The position numbers and the translations under genes are program-made. Positions 63,583 through 64,000 of a stretch of DNA of 64,000 bases are shown here, one piece after another. The notes beneath the pieces were generated by a model. It was not told the origin of the DNA. It saw only the letters and a program-made list of their open reading frames with translations, and searched no databases. The DNA comes from Pedobacter sp. (GTDB lineage: Bacteria; Bacteroidota; Bacteroidia; Sphingobacteriales; Sphingobacteriaceae). The DNA lies in NCBI GenBank assembly GCA_008015505.1, contig SSFR01000014.1:62001-126000 (forward strand), in the 5' to 3' direction. Position 1 is the stretch's first letter, and each line of letters opens with the position of its first letter.

Positions 63583-64000
63583 ATGAATTTAGCCATTCTT
63601 CATGCCGATGTACAACGTTTCATTACAGACCATCTGCAAGCCGATACCGCCCGTATACGTTTGGGAAAAAGCCCTTTTAGTAATATAAATACACATGAAT
63701 TGGTTCAGCAGATTGAAAGCAAAAAACGATGCGAAAAGAAACTACCTCTCTGGTATACTACACCAGGTATTTATTACCCACCTAAGTTATCCATCGAACA
63801 AGCGTCATCTGAAGCCACTGCTAAGTATAAAGCACAGCTGATCAAAGGCACACAAGTACTCGATCTCACCGGTGGCTTTGGTGTAGATAGCTATTATTTC
63901 AGCTTAATTGCACAAAAAGTAGTCCATTGCGAGATAGATGCTCAACTCTCTGCTATTGTTCAGCACAACCATCAGGTACTTGGTGTTAAGCAGATATCTT
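63583..64000 (+). CDS. SAM-dependent methyltransferase, N-terminal part (runs off window)
   Basis: An open frame begins with the ATG directly after the aspartate kinase stop (TAAATG) and continues past base 64000. At least 139 residues are visible. The N-terminal helical region (MNLAILHADVQRFITDHLQ, RIRLGKSPF) resembles the THUMP-like methyltransferases of Bacteroidota. QVLDLTGGFGVDSYYF is the SAM-binding motif I, followed by CEIDAQLSAIVQHN. The target is unknown. It is likely co-transcribed with the kinase. Confidence 0.8.
   Translation, partial: MNLAILHADVQRFITDHLQADTARIRLGKSPFSNINTHELVQQIESKKRCEKKLPLWYTTPGIYYPPKLSIEQASSEATAKYKAQLIKGTQVLDLTGGFGVDSYYFSLIAQKVVHCEIDAQLSAIVQHNHQVLGVKQIS

Noticed and set aside
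1..64000. CRISPR array, prophage or known defence island
   Set aside because: No regularly spaced direct repeats, cas genes, phage structural genes or restriction-modification genes were seen.

Overview
The window is a piece of an AT-rich chromosome from a member of the Bacteroidota, most likely Sphingobacteriaceae (Sphingobacterium/Pedobacter-like). This placement is an inference. It rests on Bacteroidota-restricted families (DUF4254, DUF4296, DUF6029, Omp28-type lipoprotein, PorE-like TPR/PD40/OmpA protein, DUF4369-TlpA), on the futalosine menaquinone genes, on the near absence of Shine-Dalgarno motifs, and on several promoters fitting the Bacteroidota consensus TTTG-N19-TAnnTTTG. No rRNA gene is present to confirm it. 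Most of the window is dense housekeeping sequence. The accessory-looking stretches are about 34.4-37.1 kb and 48.2-50.0 kb.

Layout. 0-3 kb: grpE-dnaJ, and ftsE preceded by a tiny conserved-looking protein. 3-12.7 kb: a secreted TlpA-like thioredoxin, bioB, RNase Z with a STAS protein, purC-phoH, a SAM hydrolase/halogenase-family protein, glnS, a bacilliredoxin and the c-di-AMP synthase cdaA. 12.9-17.5 kb: tRNA-His with a textbook promoter, a PorE-like envelope protein, and a sulfur cluster (MBL-rhodanese fusion, exported rhodanese, mnmD). 17.7-22.3 kb: fmt, a class IV aminotransferase, holA, lepA. 22.5-26.4 kb: a hisB-H-A-F-IE operon without hisG, hisD or hisC nearby. 26.4-34.4 kb: WD40 protein, NlpC/P60 hydrolase, UspA, a class A PBP and a large metallopeptidase-propeller-barrel protein.

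34.4-37.1 kb: a decayed IS1-family element next to two convergent astacin-like lipoprotein metalloproteases that share a 25-bp-stem terminator. 37.2-48 kb: a PolX-like protein whose polymerase aspartates are gone but whose PHP domain remains, DUF4254-GT9, dprA, rsmG, greA with a terminator-like hairpin in its leader, a HIT protein, a methyltransferase-PAP2-ZIP operon, glmM with a G10 tract, and a PfkB kinase. 48-50 kb: tRNA-Asn, a cation transporter gene split by one in-frame stop, and an orphan 293-residue gene with a palindrome just upstream.

50-64 kb: YigZ, a nucleoside phosphorylase, a pyrF-mqnE-phosphatase-mqnA operon, an envelope redox group (Omp28-like, TlpA-like, DUF6029 barrel), mutS2-DUF4296, a YggS-type PLP protein, aspartate kinase with a TTG start, and the start of a methyltransferase that runs off the window.

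The best candidates for something undescribed are the greA leader hairpin, the polymerase-dead PolX homologue, the orphan gene with its palindrome, and the peptidase-propeller-barrel fusion. No CRISPR array, intact transposon, prophage or recognisable defence system was seen.
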